A stretch of DNA of 64,000 nt from Vibrio rumoiensis (lineage in GTDB: Bacteria > Pseudomonadota > Gammaproteobacteria > Enterobacterales > Vibrionaceae), in assembly GCF_002218045.2 (NCBI RefSeq), contig NZ_AP018685.1:1736001-1800000 (forward strand), in the 5' to 3' direction. The notes below the pieces were generated by a model. It had not been told where the DNA came from. It searched no databases and was given only the letters and a program-made list of their open reading frames with translations. Both the position numbers and the translations under genes were made by a program. Positions 7,486 to 16,925 of this stretch are shown here, in pieces (within the stretch, counting starts at the first letter, position 1; each line of letters begins with the position of its first letter).

Positions 7486-10431
7486 ATGAAAAGAATGTTG
7501 ATCAACGCAACTCAAAAAGAAGAGCTGCGCGTCGCATTAGTTGATGGTCAACGACTGTTTGATTTAGATATCGAAAGTCCTGGGCATGAATCTAAAAAAG
7601 CTAATATTTATAAAGGCCGTATCACTCGAGTAGAACCAAGTTTAGAAGCTGCGTTTGTAGACTATGGTGCTGACCGTCACGGTTTCCTTCCTCTTAAAGA
7701 AATTGCCCGCGATTACTTCCCTGCTGGTTACACCTATCAAGGCCGTCCGAACATTAAAGAAGTTCTAAAAGAAGGCCAAGAAGTTATTGTACAAGTAGAA
7801 AAAGAAGAACGCGGTCAAAAAGGCGCTGCCTTAACAACGTTTATCTCTCTTGCGGGTAGCTACTTAGTTCTGATGCCAAATAATCCTCGTGCAGGCGGTA
7901 TTTCTCGCCGTATTGAAGGTGATGAGCGCACCCAACTAAAAGCTGCATTAAGTACTCTTGAGCTGCCACAAGGTATGGGCTTGATTGTCCGTACCGCTGG
8001 CGTCGGTAAAAGTGCAGAAGAGCTTGAGTGGGATTTAAACATCCTTCTTAAACATTGGGCTGCCATTAAAGAAGCCTCTAATACAGAAGCGGCACCATTC
8101 CTTATCCACCAAGAAAGTAACGTCATTGTGCGTGCAATTCGCGACTATTTACGTCGTGATATTGGTGAAATCTTAATTGATAGTAATACGATTTATGAAC
8201 GTGCACGTGACCATATCCAATTGGTTCGTCCTGATTTTGTTTCTCGTGTTAAAAAATACGATGGTGATGTTCCACTATTTAGTCATTACCAAATCGAAAG
8301 TCAGATTGAGTCTGCATTCCAACGTGAAGTGCGACTACCATCTGGCGGCTCAATTGTCATCGATCCAACCGAAGCTTTAACGTCTATCGATATCAACTCT
8401 GCACGCGCAACGAAAGGCGGTGATATCGAAGAAACGGCATTAAACACCAACCTAGAAGCGGCAGATGAAATAGCTCGTCAATTACGTTTACGCGACCTAG
8501 GTGGCTTAGTGGTCATCGACTTCATCGATATGACGCCTGTTCGTCATCAACGTGAAGTTGAAACTCGCATGCGTGAAGCGGTGAGAATGGATCGTGCTCG
8601 TGTACAAATTGGTCGTATCTCGCGTTTCGGTTTATTAGAAATGTCACGCCAACGTTTGAGCCCATCACTCGCCGAAGCAAGTCATCATATCTGTCCTCGC
8701 TGTACAGGTACTGGTGTCGTACGTGACAATGAATCATTAGCACTATCTGTACTTCGCTTAATTGAAGAAGAAGCACTCAAAGATAACAGCTCACAAGTAC
8801 TTGCGGTTGTGCCTGTACCGATTGCCTCTTACCTCCTCAATGAGAAGCGTAAATCAATCCAGCACATCGAAAAACATCAAGAAGTAAACATCATTGTTGT
8901 ACCAAATGCTGATATGGAAACCCCTCACTTCGAAGTGGTTCGCCTACGCGATGGTGAAGAACATCAGATTTTATCTTACTTGATGCCGAAACGAATCGAA
9001 GCATTTAAAGAAGCCGAAGCCAAAGAACCGGCTTTAGCCGATATGAAGCCTCGTCGTATTGAAGAACCTGTATTAAAAGGTTTTGCTCCATCAAGCGCTC
9101 CAGCGCCGACACCGACGGCAGCACCAGTAGCCGCACCGGCTCCTAAAGCTGCGCAACAAGAAAAGGCAACCTCTGGTGGCTTAGGTGGCTTATTCAAAGC
9201 AATTGGTAATTTCTTATTTGGTGGTGAAACCCAACCAAAAGAAGAACAGCCTGCTGAAGAAGTAAAACCTGTACAACAAAATCGTCAACGCAACGATCAG
9301 CGTGACAACAATCGTCGTCGTAATAATCGTGATCGCAATGAGCGCAGTAATGAACAACGTAATAAACGTCGTAAACCTCGTGTTAATGATGTAGAAAACA
9401 AAGCTGTAGAAGCGGCGGCTCCTGTTCAGAATACCGAAGCTCGCAACGATAAAAAACGTAAGCCTAAGCAGCAAGACAACAAGAAGCCAGCTAAAAATAC
9501 AACCAAGGTTGTGGAACAAGGCCAGCAAATTGCCGCAGAAGCGCAAGCGAAATCAACACAAACATCAACTGAAGAAAAAACGACACAAGTCAAACAGCGT
9601 CGTCAACGTCGTCAGATGAAAAAGAAAGTTCGCGTCAATGAACAAGTTGCTGAAGAAGTAGCAACTCAAGAATTAGCGCAAGCAGAACAAACTGAAGCGA
9701 CAACTCAGCCACAAGCAACTGAAAAAGAAGATGGTCAACAACGCCGTAACCGTCGTTCACCTCGTCATCTTCGAGCAAGTGGTCAGCGTCGTCGTCGTAC
9801 ACGTGACCGTCGCCCTAACCCATACCGCTTACGTGCAGGTGGTGTAGCCTCTCCTGAGATGGCAATGGGTAAAGTATGGCCACAGTACGTACCAGAAAAA
9901 CCAAAACAAAAAGAAGAGAAAGTACAACCAGTAGTAGAAGCATCAATTTCTACCGGTGGATTCGCTTTCCCTGAAATGTCGATGGGTAAAATTATTATCC
10001 TGAGCAAGAAGCTAACTGACAATGCACCTGCTGAAGCCAAAGCTAAACAGCAGCCTGTAAAAGCAGAAGCAGAACCTGAAGTGATGGTACAACCTGTACC
10101 TGTAGAATCGGTACCAGTGATAGAAGAACCATCGATTCCAATGACAGAGGAAGTTACTGAAGTTAAAACTGAAGTGCAAGAAAACCTTGTCATCGAGAAT
10201 ACGCCAAAAGCGCAACAAGCTAAGACACCGAAATCGGTCAAAGTTAAAGCGGCTACAGCAAAATCACATGTCAGCGCACCAATGGCTAAAGCCTCTGGAA
10301 CCGGCGTATTAAATGACATTACCATTGTTGCAGCGCCTTTGCGTGAAACTACGTTTACTGGTAAAGCGGCAGGCAGCCAATCGGCTACTGGCCACGCTTG
10401 CTCAGAGATGTCAAAAACACTCAACGACTAA
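7486..10431 (+). CDS. rne: Ribonuclease E
   Basis: A 981-residue endoribonuclease, the core of the RNA degradosome and of rRNA and tRNA processing. The N-terminal half is near-identical in layout to E. coli: S1 domain at about 35-120, DNase I-like part with the metal-binding VVIDFIDM, and the Zn-link CPRC (Cys403, Cys406). The C-terminal half is low complexity: Pro/Ala-rich (about 530-560), the amphipathic GGLFKAIGNFLFGG segment likely binding the membrane (about 565-583), Arg/Asn-rich RNA-binding stretches (about 605-640, 705-730, 750-790), then an acidic tail. Two related motifs, SPEMAMGKVW and FPEMSMGKII, occur near 790 and 830. A strong terminator follows. Confidence 0.97.
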   Translation: MKRMLINATQKEELRVALVDGQRLFDLDIESPGHESKKANIYKGRITRVEPSLEAAFVDYGADRHGFLPLKEIARDYFPAGYTYQGRPNIKEVLKEGQEVIVQVEKEERGQKGAALTTFISLAGSYLVLMPNNPRAGGISRRIEGDERTQLKAALSTLELPQGMGLIVRTAGVGKSAEELEWDLNILLKHWAAIKEASNTEAAPFLIHQESNVIVRAIRDYLRRDIGEILIDSNTIYERARDHIQLVRPDFVSRVKKYDGDVPLFSHYQIESQIESAFQREVRLPSGGSIVIDPTEALTSIDINSARATKGGDIEETALNTNLEAADEIARQLRLRDLGGLVVIDFIDMTPVRHQREVETRMREAVRMDRARVQIGRISRFGLLEMSRQRLSPSLAEASHHICPRCTGTGVVRDNESLALSVLRLIEEEALKDNSSQVLAVVPVPIASYLLNEKRKSIQHIEKHQEVNIIVVPNADMETPHFEVVRLRDGEEHQILSYLMPKRIEAFKEAEAKEPALADMKPRRIEEPVLKGFAPSSAPAPTPTAAPVAAPAPKAAQQEKATSGGLGGLFKAIGNFLFGGETQPKEEQPAEEVKPVQQNRQRNDQRDNNRRRNNRDRNERSNEQRNKRRKPRVNDVENKAVEAAAPVQNTEARNDKKRKPKQQDNKKPAKNTTKVVEQGQQIAAEAQAKSTQTSTEEKTTQVKQRRQRRQMKKKVRVNEQVAEEVATQELAQAEQTEATTQPQATEKEDGQQRRNRRSPRHLRASGQRRRRTRDRRPNPYRLRAGGVASPEMAMGKVWPQYVPEKPKQKEEKVQPVVEASISTGGFAFPEMSMGKIIILSKKLTDNAPAEAKAKQQPVKAEAEPEVMVQPVPVESVPVIEEPSIPMTEEVTEVKTEVQENLVIENTPKAQQAKTPKSVKVKAATAKSHVSAPMAKASGTGVLNDITIVAAPLRETTFTGKAAGSQSATGHACSEMSKTLND

Positions 10432-10457
10432 GCCAAACTTCATTAAGTTATGACATC

Positions 10458-10495
10458 AAGCAAGATCACTGATTACCGTGGTCTTGCTTTTTTTT
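10458..10495 (+). terminator. Rho-independent terminator after rne
   Basis: A 12-bp stem, AAGCAAGATCAC (10458-10469) with GTGGTCTTGCTT (10478-10489, one G-T pair), 8-nt loop, followed by a run of eight T. It lies 26 bp after the rne stop. Confidence 0.9.
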
Positions 10496-10737
10496 ATCTC
10501 ACAGAATCACTAGCCTATCCACTTTTATTCATGATTCCAATTTTGAATATTTAATATGCAATAACCATAACCTGTTGCAGTGAATTAAACCATTCTGTAA
10601 CATTCGACAACAATTTATTCGCACTCTAATTTATGAATACCCTTCATTCATATTTGTCGTCATGGATATCGTGACGTCAGTATCACTTTTCATTCATGGT
10701 TAGAGCCTTTTGTTTTATAACCTTTAACTGAGTACGC

Positions 10738-12291
10738 ATGTTTCCCCAAATCTCAAACCAATCTTTAAAAAATGATATTTTATCCGGCTTGACGGTAGCA
10801 TTGGCATTAGTCCCTGAAGCCGTTGCCTTTGCCTTTGTAGCAGGCGTTGATCCTATGGTTGGCTTATATGCCGCCTTTATCATGGGTTTAGTCACTTCTA
10901 TTTTCGGTGGTCGTCCAGGCATGATATCTGGTGCAACTGGCGCAACTGCCGTCGTTATGGTGAGCTTAGTGGCGGTTCATGGCATCCAGTATTTATTTGC
11001 CGCAGTATTATTAGTCGGTGTATTGCAAATCACTGCTGGTTTATTAAAGCTAGGTAAATTTATCCGTATCGTTCCTCACCCAGTGATGATCGGTTTTGTT
11101 AATGGCTTAGCCATCGTTATATTCATGGCTCAACTCGGCCAATTTAAGGCACCAGACATCAATGGTGTGCTGGCTTGGTTACCACAAGAGCAAATGGCGA
11201 TCATGTTAGGTCTAGTGGCTTTAACAATGGCGATTATCTACTTTTTACCTAAATTAACGACCGCTATTCCCTCGTCACTGGTTGCTATTGTCGCAGTTAC
11301 AGCGTTGACGCAAGTGTTCAATTTAGATACTCGTACTGTGGTTGATTTTCTACGCACCATGTCTGGAGATATGAATGCAACACTTGCGGGTGAACTACCT
11401 ACATTTGCTCTGCCTGCAGTACCATTTAACTTCGAAACATTACAAATTGTTTTCCCATACGCTCTTATCATCGCTGCCATTGGCCTGATTGAATCATTAC
11501 TGACATTAACCGTCGTTGATGAGATGACTAACACTCGAGGTAAAGGCAACCGTGAATGTATCGGCCAGGGACTTGGTAACTTAACTTGTTCAATGTTTGG
11601 TGCCATGGGTGGCTGTGCGATGATTGGTCAATCAATGATCAATATTAACTCAGGTGGTCGTGGTCGTTTATCAGGTATTACAGCGGCGGTTGCGCTACTT
11701 TGCTTTATATTATTTACGGCAACTTGGATTGAAATGATCCCATTAGCCGCGTTAGTTGGCGTCATGTTCATGGTCGTGATTGGTACCTTTGAATGGGCAA
11801 CATTCAAGCTCGCTCGTCGAGTGCCGAAACAAGATTTCTTTGTGATTATTCTTGTCACGATCGTTACCGTACTGACAGACCTGGCAGTCGCCGTTGGTGT
11901 TGGTGTCGTCGTATCAGCGTTAATGTTTGCTTGGCAGCATGCAAAACACATCAATGCCGTTACTAGCATCAATGAAGAAGGCTCAAAAGTTTATCAAATA
12001 AATGGCCCTATTTTCTTTGGTTCTGCAGCGAACTTTTCTGAGTTATTTAATGCTCAGGATGATCCTATCGATGTCATTATCGACTTCGGTCAATCGAGAG
12101 TTGTCGATCATTCCGCCATCGAAGCCATTGAAACGGTTGCAGAGCGTTACTCTAAGCTAGGTAAAACACTGCACTTGCGCCATCTAAGCCAAGATTGCCG
12201 TGCGTTACTCACCAAAGCAGGCAGCTTAATTGAAATCAATGTCAAAGAAGATCCAACCTACAAGGTTATTGATGATTTATTAGCGGATTAA
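10738..12291 (+). CDS. SulP family anion transporter with STAS domain
   Basis: A 517-residue inner-membrane protein with a SulP/SLC26 transmembrane domain (about residues 1-395, many hydrophobic helices, with the family pattern ALALVPEAVAFAFVAGVDP near the start) and a C-terminal cytoplasmic STAS domain (about 415-515). SulP proteins move sulfate, bicarbonate, dicarboxylates or other anions; the substrate cannot be read from the sequence. It stands alone between rne and cobO with its own terminator. The start has only a weak Shine-Dalgarno, but upstream in-frame starts are not better. Confidence 0.9.
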   Translation: MFPQISNQSLKNDILSGLTVALALVPEAVAFAFVAGVDPMVGLYAAFIMGLVTSIFGGRPGMISGATGATAVVMVSLVAVHGIQYLFAAVLLVGVLQITAGLLKLGKFIRIVPHPVMIGFVNGLAIVIFMAQLGQFKAPDINGVLAWLPQEQMAIMLGLVALTMAIIYFLPKLTTAIPSSLVAIVAVTALTQVFNLDTRTVVDFLRTMSGDMNATLAGELPTFALPAVPFNFETLQIVFPYALIIAAIGLIESLLTLTVVDEMTNTRGKGNRECIGQGLGNLTCSMFGAMGGCAMIGQSMININSGGRGRLSGITAAVALLCFILFTATWIEMIPLAALVGVMFMVVIGTFEWATFKLARRVPKQDFFVIILVTIVTVLTDLAVAVGVGVVVSALMFAWQHAKHINAVTSINEEGSKVYQINGPIFFGSAANFSELFNAQDDPIDVIIDFGQSRVVDHSAIEAIETVAERYSKLGKTLHLRHLSQDCRALLTKAGSLIEINVKEDPTYKVIDDLLAD

Positions 12292-12319
12292 TTCGCAACA
12301 TAAACTTCAATGACTCATG

Positions 12320-12346
12320 AGCCCAACCATAGTGTTGGGCTTTTTT
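12320..12346 (+). terminator. Rho-independent terminator after the SulP gene
   Basis: Stem AGCCCAAC (12320-12327) with GTTGGGCT (12334-12341), 6-nt loop, followed by six T. It lies 28 bp after the stop of the transporter gene. Confidence 0.88.
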
Positions 12347-12446
12347 AACTTTCACACTTGCAGTATCCCCCTGTAAAACTATGGTTTTTTCAGTCGAATA
12401 AATTCGCTACTATCCACATTCATCTCTCCCTTCATGGAACGATATA

Positions 12447-13046
12447 ATGTCTGAACATAAACAAGATAAGCACCAGCAGCGCCAACAAAAAATAAAACAA
12501 GAAGTAGACCAACGTATTGAAGCTGCACAACAAGAAAAAGGCTTAATGATCGTAATAACTGGAAATGGTAAAGGTAAAACCACTTCAGGATTTGGCACCA
12601 TCGCGAGAGCCGTTGGGCACGGTCAAAAATGTGCAGTAGCTCAGTTTATTAAAGGAACATGGGATAATGGAGAGAAAAATTTATTAGAATCTTTAGGGGT
12701 TCCATTCCATGTCATGGCGACGGGATTCACTTGGGAAACTCAGGACAAACAAAAAGATACGTTAGCAGCACAGCAGGTATGGAAAGCATGTCAGAAAATG
12801 TTATCTGATGAGCGTATCGATGTAGTTTTATTAGATGAAATCACCTATATGGTCACCTATGGCTATATTGATTTGGATGAACTAATACAGGCACTTGAAA
12901 ATAGACCCAAAGAGCAATCGGTTATCCTTACAGGCCGTGCGGCTCATAGAAGCTTGATAGAACTTGCTGACACCGTATCTGAAGTACGAAGCATCAAGCA
13001 TGCTTTTGAGGCCGGCATTAAAGCGCGTAAAGGCGTAGATTGGTGA
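12447..13046 (+). CDS. cobO: Cob(I)yrinic acid a,c-diamide adenosyltransferase
   Basis: A 199-residue CobA/CobO/BtuR-type ATP:corrinoid adenosyltransferase that makes adenosylcobalamin forms from reduced corrinoids. The P-loop GNGKGKTT (39-46) follows a charged N-terminal helix, and VVLLDEITYM is the Walker-B region. No other cobalamin genes are adjacent, so the enzyme probably serves corrinoid salvage; that is inference. It converges on asmA across a bidirectional terminator. Confidence 0.93.
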   Translation: MSEHKQDKHQQRQQKIKQEVDQRIEAAQQEKGLMIVITGNGKGKTTSGFGTIARAVGHGQKCAVAQFIKGTWDNGEKNLLESLGVPFHVMATGFTWETQDKQKDTLAAQQVWKACQKMLSDERIDVVLLDEITYMVTYGYIDLDELIQALENRPKEQSVILTGRAAHRSLIELADTVSEVRSIKHAFEAGIKARKGVDW

Positions 13047-13070
13047 TCAAAATCCAATATTAAAAATATC

Positions 13071-13107
13071 ATATAAAAAATGCCACTTCGTTTCTGAAGT
13101 GGCATTT
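13071..13107. terminator. Bidirectional terminator between cobO and asmA
   Basis: Stem TGCCACTTC (13081-13089) with GAAGTGGCA (13096-13104). It is flanked by an A-run on the left (13075-13080) and a T-rich stretch on the right, so it can serve both cobO (plus) and asmA (minus). Confidence 0.85.
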
Positions 13108-13134
13108 CTATTTCAAGCTTAATATAAGGTTAAA

Positions 13135-15306
13135 TTACTTAAATAACCCATTAAGTAAATCACCAGCCGCTTTTTTAACATCATCCTTTTTCTCGGAATC
13201 TTTATCACCAAGTAATTTATCCAATCCGCGATCAACTTCTTTTTGAGCTTTTTCTTTTGCTCGTTCAATTTCAGCTTTCGCTTTCTGTTTTGTTTGCTCA
13301 TCGAGCGCAGAATTGAGATCTGGGCGTATCTTAGGCTCTGCCCAAGTCCCCTTGATGCTAATCGGCAAAGTAATGTCTTTCAACTCTTCCGTGTTCTTAC
13401 CACCTTGGCCTTTTAACGTCCCAACCAATGATGTTTTCACTAAAAAGTCTACTGTTTCATTAACATAATTTGCCTGCCCTTTACCTAAAATTCGCAGTAA
13501 AGGAGATTGAGCAGATAAGTCATTGGTCGTCATCACTCCTTTTGACAGGTTCATAGTCGCTGTCACTGCGCTAAAATCAGTTTTCTTAACCGTGTCTTTT
13601 TCAGCTTTTTGGCCTTTAAAAATCGCCTGTACCGAACGAATTTCATGTGCAACATTGACGCCATAGAATGAACCATCCGCAAAATTAATCTTCACCACCC
13701 CGGCCAAGTTTTGTTTTGCTTTATCTACAATGAGGCTTTTACCTTTTAAGTCTGCGCTAATATTGCCAGTACCTGAAACAAAGTCCATATCCGCCACATC
13801 TTTCAGCAATGGTTGAACCTGAACACCCTTCACTTCTTTATGCACGGTATAAGTTGCTACCTCTTTACGAGCGTCAATTTTCGCATTCGCACTTACAGAA
13901 CCGTTATACAAATTAGCCGCAAACTTTTGTAGATCAATCACGCCTCGGTTGACTTTAAATTGCGTTTGCACATTCTGCATTTTGGCATTACTTGCCGTCA
14001 GCTTATCAATGGTCACTTTACCGGTGACATCTAAAGTACGGGTCGCACTTAAATCGGGTTCTGTTTGTGTGGATACCGTCTTGCTAGTCTTAGATGTAGA
14101 AGCTTTTGCCGTTGTCTCTGATTTTGTAGATGATGTTGGTTGCTCCATTTGTTTCAACAGTGCATCGACATTAATTTCAGGGCTATGTAAATCAAACACA
14201 ATCTTAGGAATAGCTGGCGCTAAACTGACTTGCGCTGAGCCATCAAAAGCCAGTTCGTTAACGCCTAACTTTTTCAACGTTACATCTAAATACTTTTTAG
14301 TTAAATCAAAGCGAACATCTGAATTCATATCAATGGTAATTGGACTTAATGGAAGTGTTTTTCCATCGACTTTACCCATCACCGTCATATTCTGAACTTT
14401 AACTTGTGTCATTTCTTTATCTAGCATGATCGATGCAGATTGATTGATATCGATATTCATACCAGATACCGTTCCATTAACACTTAATGCCATTTTGCTG
14501 ACAGAGTTAAATTGAAACGACTCTAAAGTAAATTGAGCTTTTTTAATATCCGTTGAAGGATCTTTAAACTGAGCTTCAATATCCGTTCCGCGTAATTGGT
14601 AGTCTGAAAGATCTTGAGAGAGTTTAAACTCTGTTTTACCTGCTGCAGAAAAACTTTGTTGATTTTGCTTACCGGTAATATTAAATTCCGCTTTACTCCA
14701 CTCATCAAAACTAAATTGCGATAACGAGAAGTTCACATCAGAGAGTGTTAAATTAGAATTGCTCGTTTGGTCTAACATCACCAGTTTCGCATTATTAACC
14801 GTAATCCCTTCCAAGCTCACGTTCCATGGGCTTTCGCTGGCAGGGTTTGCGGTCTCTGTTGATGGTTTCTCTGCTATTTCATCTTTTGGTTGTGAAGCAT
14901 TATCTTCAGCTGATTGCTTGACGATATCTAAGTTTGAACGGCCATTTTTCAATTTTTGAATAAAGATATCTGCTCCGTTTAAAGTTACATTGCCAATATT
15001 CAGGCGTTTTTCAAGTAATGGCAGAACCGAAATATCTAATGCTGCTTCATCAAACTTAACCACTTGTGCTTGCTTAAACCCAGTTGCAGGGTTAAGTACT
15101 TGAGTCTTTCCGATGGAAAAGCCGAGATGTGGGAAGAAACTCCAAGAGATATCACCATCTATAGTCAAGTCAAAACCCGTCTGCGCTTTCGCTTGCTCAA
15201 TAATAAGAGGCTTAAATTGGTTTGGGTTAACAAAAACGACAAGCGCAAGAATGGCGATTAAAACCGCGGCAATTGGCGCGGAAAGGAATAGAAGTACTTT
15301 TTTCAT
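13135..15306 (-). CDS. asmA: AsmA family protein
   Basis: A 723-residue protein with one N-terminal membrane helix (about residues 4-26) and a large periplasmic part rich in beta strands, the AsmA-like repeating-groove fold implicated in envelope lipid homeostasis and outer-membrane assembly. E. coli AsmA is 617 aa; the extra length is partly two Ser/Thr/Lys-rich linkers (about 120-160 and 390-425) and a Lys-rich C-terminus (about 680-715). GAGGG precedes the ATG. As in E. coli it lies next to dcd and udk. Confidence 0.92.
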   Translation of the reverse strand: MKKVLLFLSAPIAAVLIAILALVVFVNPNQFKPLIIEQAKAQTGFDLTIDGDISWSFFPHLGFSIGKTQVLNPATGFKQAQVVKFDEAALDISVLPLLEKRLNIGNVTLNGADIFIQKLKNGRSNLDIVKQSAEDNASQPKDEIAEKPSTETANPASESPWNVSLEGITVNNAKLVMLDQTSNSNLTLSDVNFSLSQFSFDEWSKAEFNITGKQNQQSFSAAGKTEFKLSQDLSDYQLRGTDIEAQFKDPSTDIKKAQFTLESFQFNSVSKMALSVNGTVSGMNIDINQSASIMLDKEMTQVKVQNMTVMGKVDGKTLPLSPITIDMNSDVRFDLTKKYLDVTLKKLGVNELAFDGSAQVSLAPAIPKIVFDLHSPEINVDALLKQMEQPTSSTKSETTAKASTSKTSKTVSTQTEPDLSATRTLDVTGKVTIDKLTASNAKMQNVQTQFKVNRGVIDLQKFAANLYNGSVSANAKIDARKEVATYTVHKEVKGVQVQPLLKDVADMDFVSGTGNISADLKGKSLIVDKAKQNLAGVVKINFADGSFYGVNVAHEIRSVQAIFKGQKAEKDTVKKTDFSAVTATMNLSKGVMTTNDLSAQSPLLRILGKGQANYVNETVDFLVKTSLVGTLKGQGGKNTEELKDITLPISIKGTWAEPKIRPDLNSALDEQTKQKAKAEIERAKEKAQKEVDRGLDKLLGDKDSEKKDDVKKAAGDLLNGLFK

Positions 15307-15320
15307 GGAGAGCCCTCAGT

Positions 15321-15366
15321 AAAAGAAAAAAGTGGCAATACGCCCAAGATTGGTTGCCACTTTTTA
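15321..15366 (-). terminator. Terminator after dcd
   Basis: Stem AAAAAGTGGCAA (15326-15337) with TTGCCACTTTTT (15354-15365), 16-nt loop; on the minus strand it ends in a T-run. It separates dcd from asmA, so asmA probably has its own promoter within or after this element. Confidence 0.82.
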
Positions 15367-15405
15367 TATCCGCTTAACTTAGTGTAGTGAAGATTGAGTC
15401 AATAT

Positions 15406-15987
15406 TCAGTCTTCATTGATACGGCTAGCGACCGCACCTTGTTGATTCTTATATTTCGCATTATCACGTTTATTATAAGGTTTTTCAGCATCACCCGATA
15501 ACACCTCAAAGCTCAATGCACCGATTGGCATCATAGGCTTAAGCGCTAATGGTAATCGTCCGGAATTATAAAACTCCAGTACAATTCGCCCTGACCAACC
15601 TGGATCAATACGGTGAGCCGTCACATGCACCATTAACCCTAAACGTGCTAGTGAAGAACGTCCATCTAACCAACCAACAATATTGGCAGGCAAATCAACC
15701 GATTCATAAGTCACTGCAAGTGCTAATTGACCAGGGTGCAAGTAAAATTCACCATCATCAGCAATTTCAATCTCATCACTCATTACTTTTTCAAGTTGTG
15801 CCGTGACCTGATCTTTTTTGCCCGATAAATCAATATAAGGTGCGCTGTGATCATTAAAAACACGAAACTGATGTCCAAGACGGACATCAACCGTCAAACC
15901 ACTAATACTATCTTCTGATGGTGGCGGAGACATTGCTATTTTGCCTTCCGCTAAATACTTCTTTATATCCCTATCACACAATCTCAC
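15406..15987 (-). CDS. dcd: dCTP deaminase
   Basis: Deaminates dCTP to dUTP, the main route to dTTP in gammaproteobacteria. The start chosen is the GTG at 15985-15987, giving a 193-aa protein beginning with RLCDRDIKKYL, exactly the length and start of E. coli Dcd. An AGGAG lies 8 nt upstream of it, while the longer open frame upstream has no family support. The core SSLARLGLMVHVTAHRIDPG and the C-terminal NQQGAVASRI are typical. It lies 56 bp downstream of udk. Confidence 0.96.
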   Translation of the reverse strand: MRLCDRDIKKYLAEGKIAMSPPPSEDSISGLTVDVRLGHQFRVFNDHSAPYIDLSGKKDQVTAQLEKVMSDEIEIADDGEFYLHPGQLALAVTYESVDLPANIVGWLDGRSSLARLGLMVHVTAHRIDPGWSGRIVLEFYNSGRLPLALKPMMPIGALSFEVLSGDAEKPYNKRDNAKYKNQQGAVASRINED

Positions 15988-16043
15988 GGGCGTTTCTCCT
16001 AAAACCACCTTGAACATAGCAAGGCGGGACTTCATCTTAACGA

Positions 16044-16703
16044 TTATGACTTCAATAATTTTGCTATATGCGCTTTTAATACATCAATAGCAATACGATT
16101 CTTACCGCCACGAGGCACGATAATATCAGCATGTTGCTTTGATGGTTCAATAAACTGCATGAACATAGGACGAACGGTTTTTTGATATTGTTTTAATACC
16201 GATTCCATTGTACGACCACGTTCCTCAACATCACGTTTAACACGACGTAGTAAACAAATATCAAGCGGTGTGTCCATAAAGACTGACGCATGCATTAAGT
16301 TACGTAGGCGAGGTTCTGTTAATAGCAAAATCCCTTCTAAAATGATCACTTTCTTCGGTGTCATTAACGTGGTTTCTTTGGTGCGAGTATGTTCAGAATA
16401 GCTGTATTCAGGGATCTCAACAGATTCCCCTTGAACAAGCTTCTCTAGCTGTTCACATAATAAGTCATGGTCCAATGCACTTGGATGGTCGTAGTTCGTT
16501 TTAACTCGCTCTTCCATGCTCAAATGGCTTTGATCACGGTAGTAACAGTCTTCAGTAATCACACCAATCTGGTGATCACCTACTTTTTCACGTAATTCCT
16601 TATAAATGGTGCTTGCAATTAAGCTCTTCCCTGAAGCCGATGCGCCGGCAATTCCTACAATGACGCATTTGTTTTTTTCAGGCATGTTTTGTTGTTCTGA
16701 CAT
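16044..16703 (-). CDS. udk: Uridine kinase
   Basis: A 219-residue kinase that phosphorylates uridine and cytidine to UMP and CMP in pyrimidine salvage. The P-loop GASASGKS (20-27) and the family segment EDCYYRDQSHL are present. Length agrees with E. coli Udk (213 aa). It precedes dcd, so two pyrimidine enzymes are co-transcribed. Confidence 0.96.
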   Translation of the reverse strand: MSEQQNMPEKNKCVIVGIAGASASGKSLIASTIYKELREKVGDHQIGVITEDCYYRDQSHLSMEERVKTNYDHPSALDHDLLCEQLEKLVQGESVEIPEYSYSEHTRTKETTLMTPKKVIILEGILLLTEPRLRNLMHASVFMDTPLDICLLRRVKRDVEERGRTMESVLKQYQKTVRPMFMQFIEPSKQHADIIVPRGGKNRIAIDVLKAHIAKLLKS

Positions 16704-16873
16704 GTAAAAGCACCCAAGCTCAATAGTGACAAGGAATACCCAAACCTACCTAAGTAACATAAAAATATGATGACTTGGAGAATTGAATATTTAAACCGCT
16801 AGATTATATACCCAAACGATGACAAGGTGCGAGTTTCCAATTGAATTTATTCCGTATTCAAGCGAGTGAAGAT

Positions 16874-16910
16874 CGAAAAATAAGCAGATGAATTTCAAAT
16901 GCTTATTTCA
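16874..16910 (-). terminator. Terminator after apbC
   Basis: Stem AAATAAGCA (16878-16886) with TGCTTATTT (16900-16908), 13-nt loop. On the minus strand the stem ends in TTATTTTTC, 15 bp beyond the apbC stop. AT-rich, so weaker than others here. Confidence 0.65.
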
Positions 16911-16925
16911 CAGTCAAATTGAACA

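Noticed and set aside
9783..10424. 213-codon minus-strand frame opposite the end of rne
   Set aside because: Shadow of the low-complexity RNase E tail; Ser/Thr-rich with no family features.
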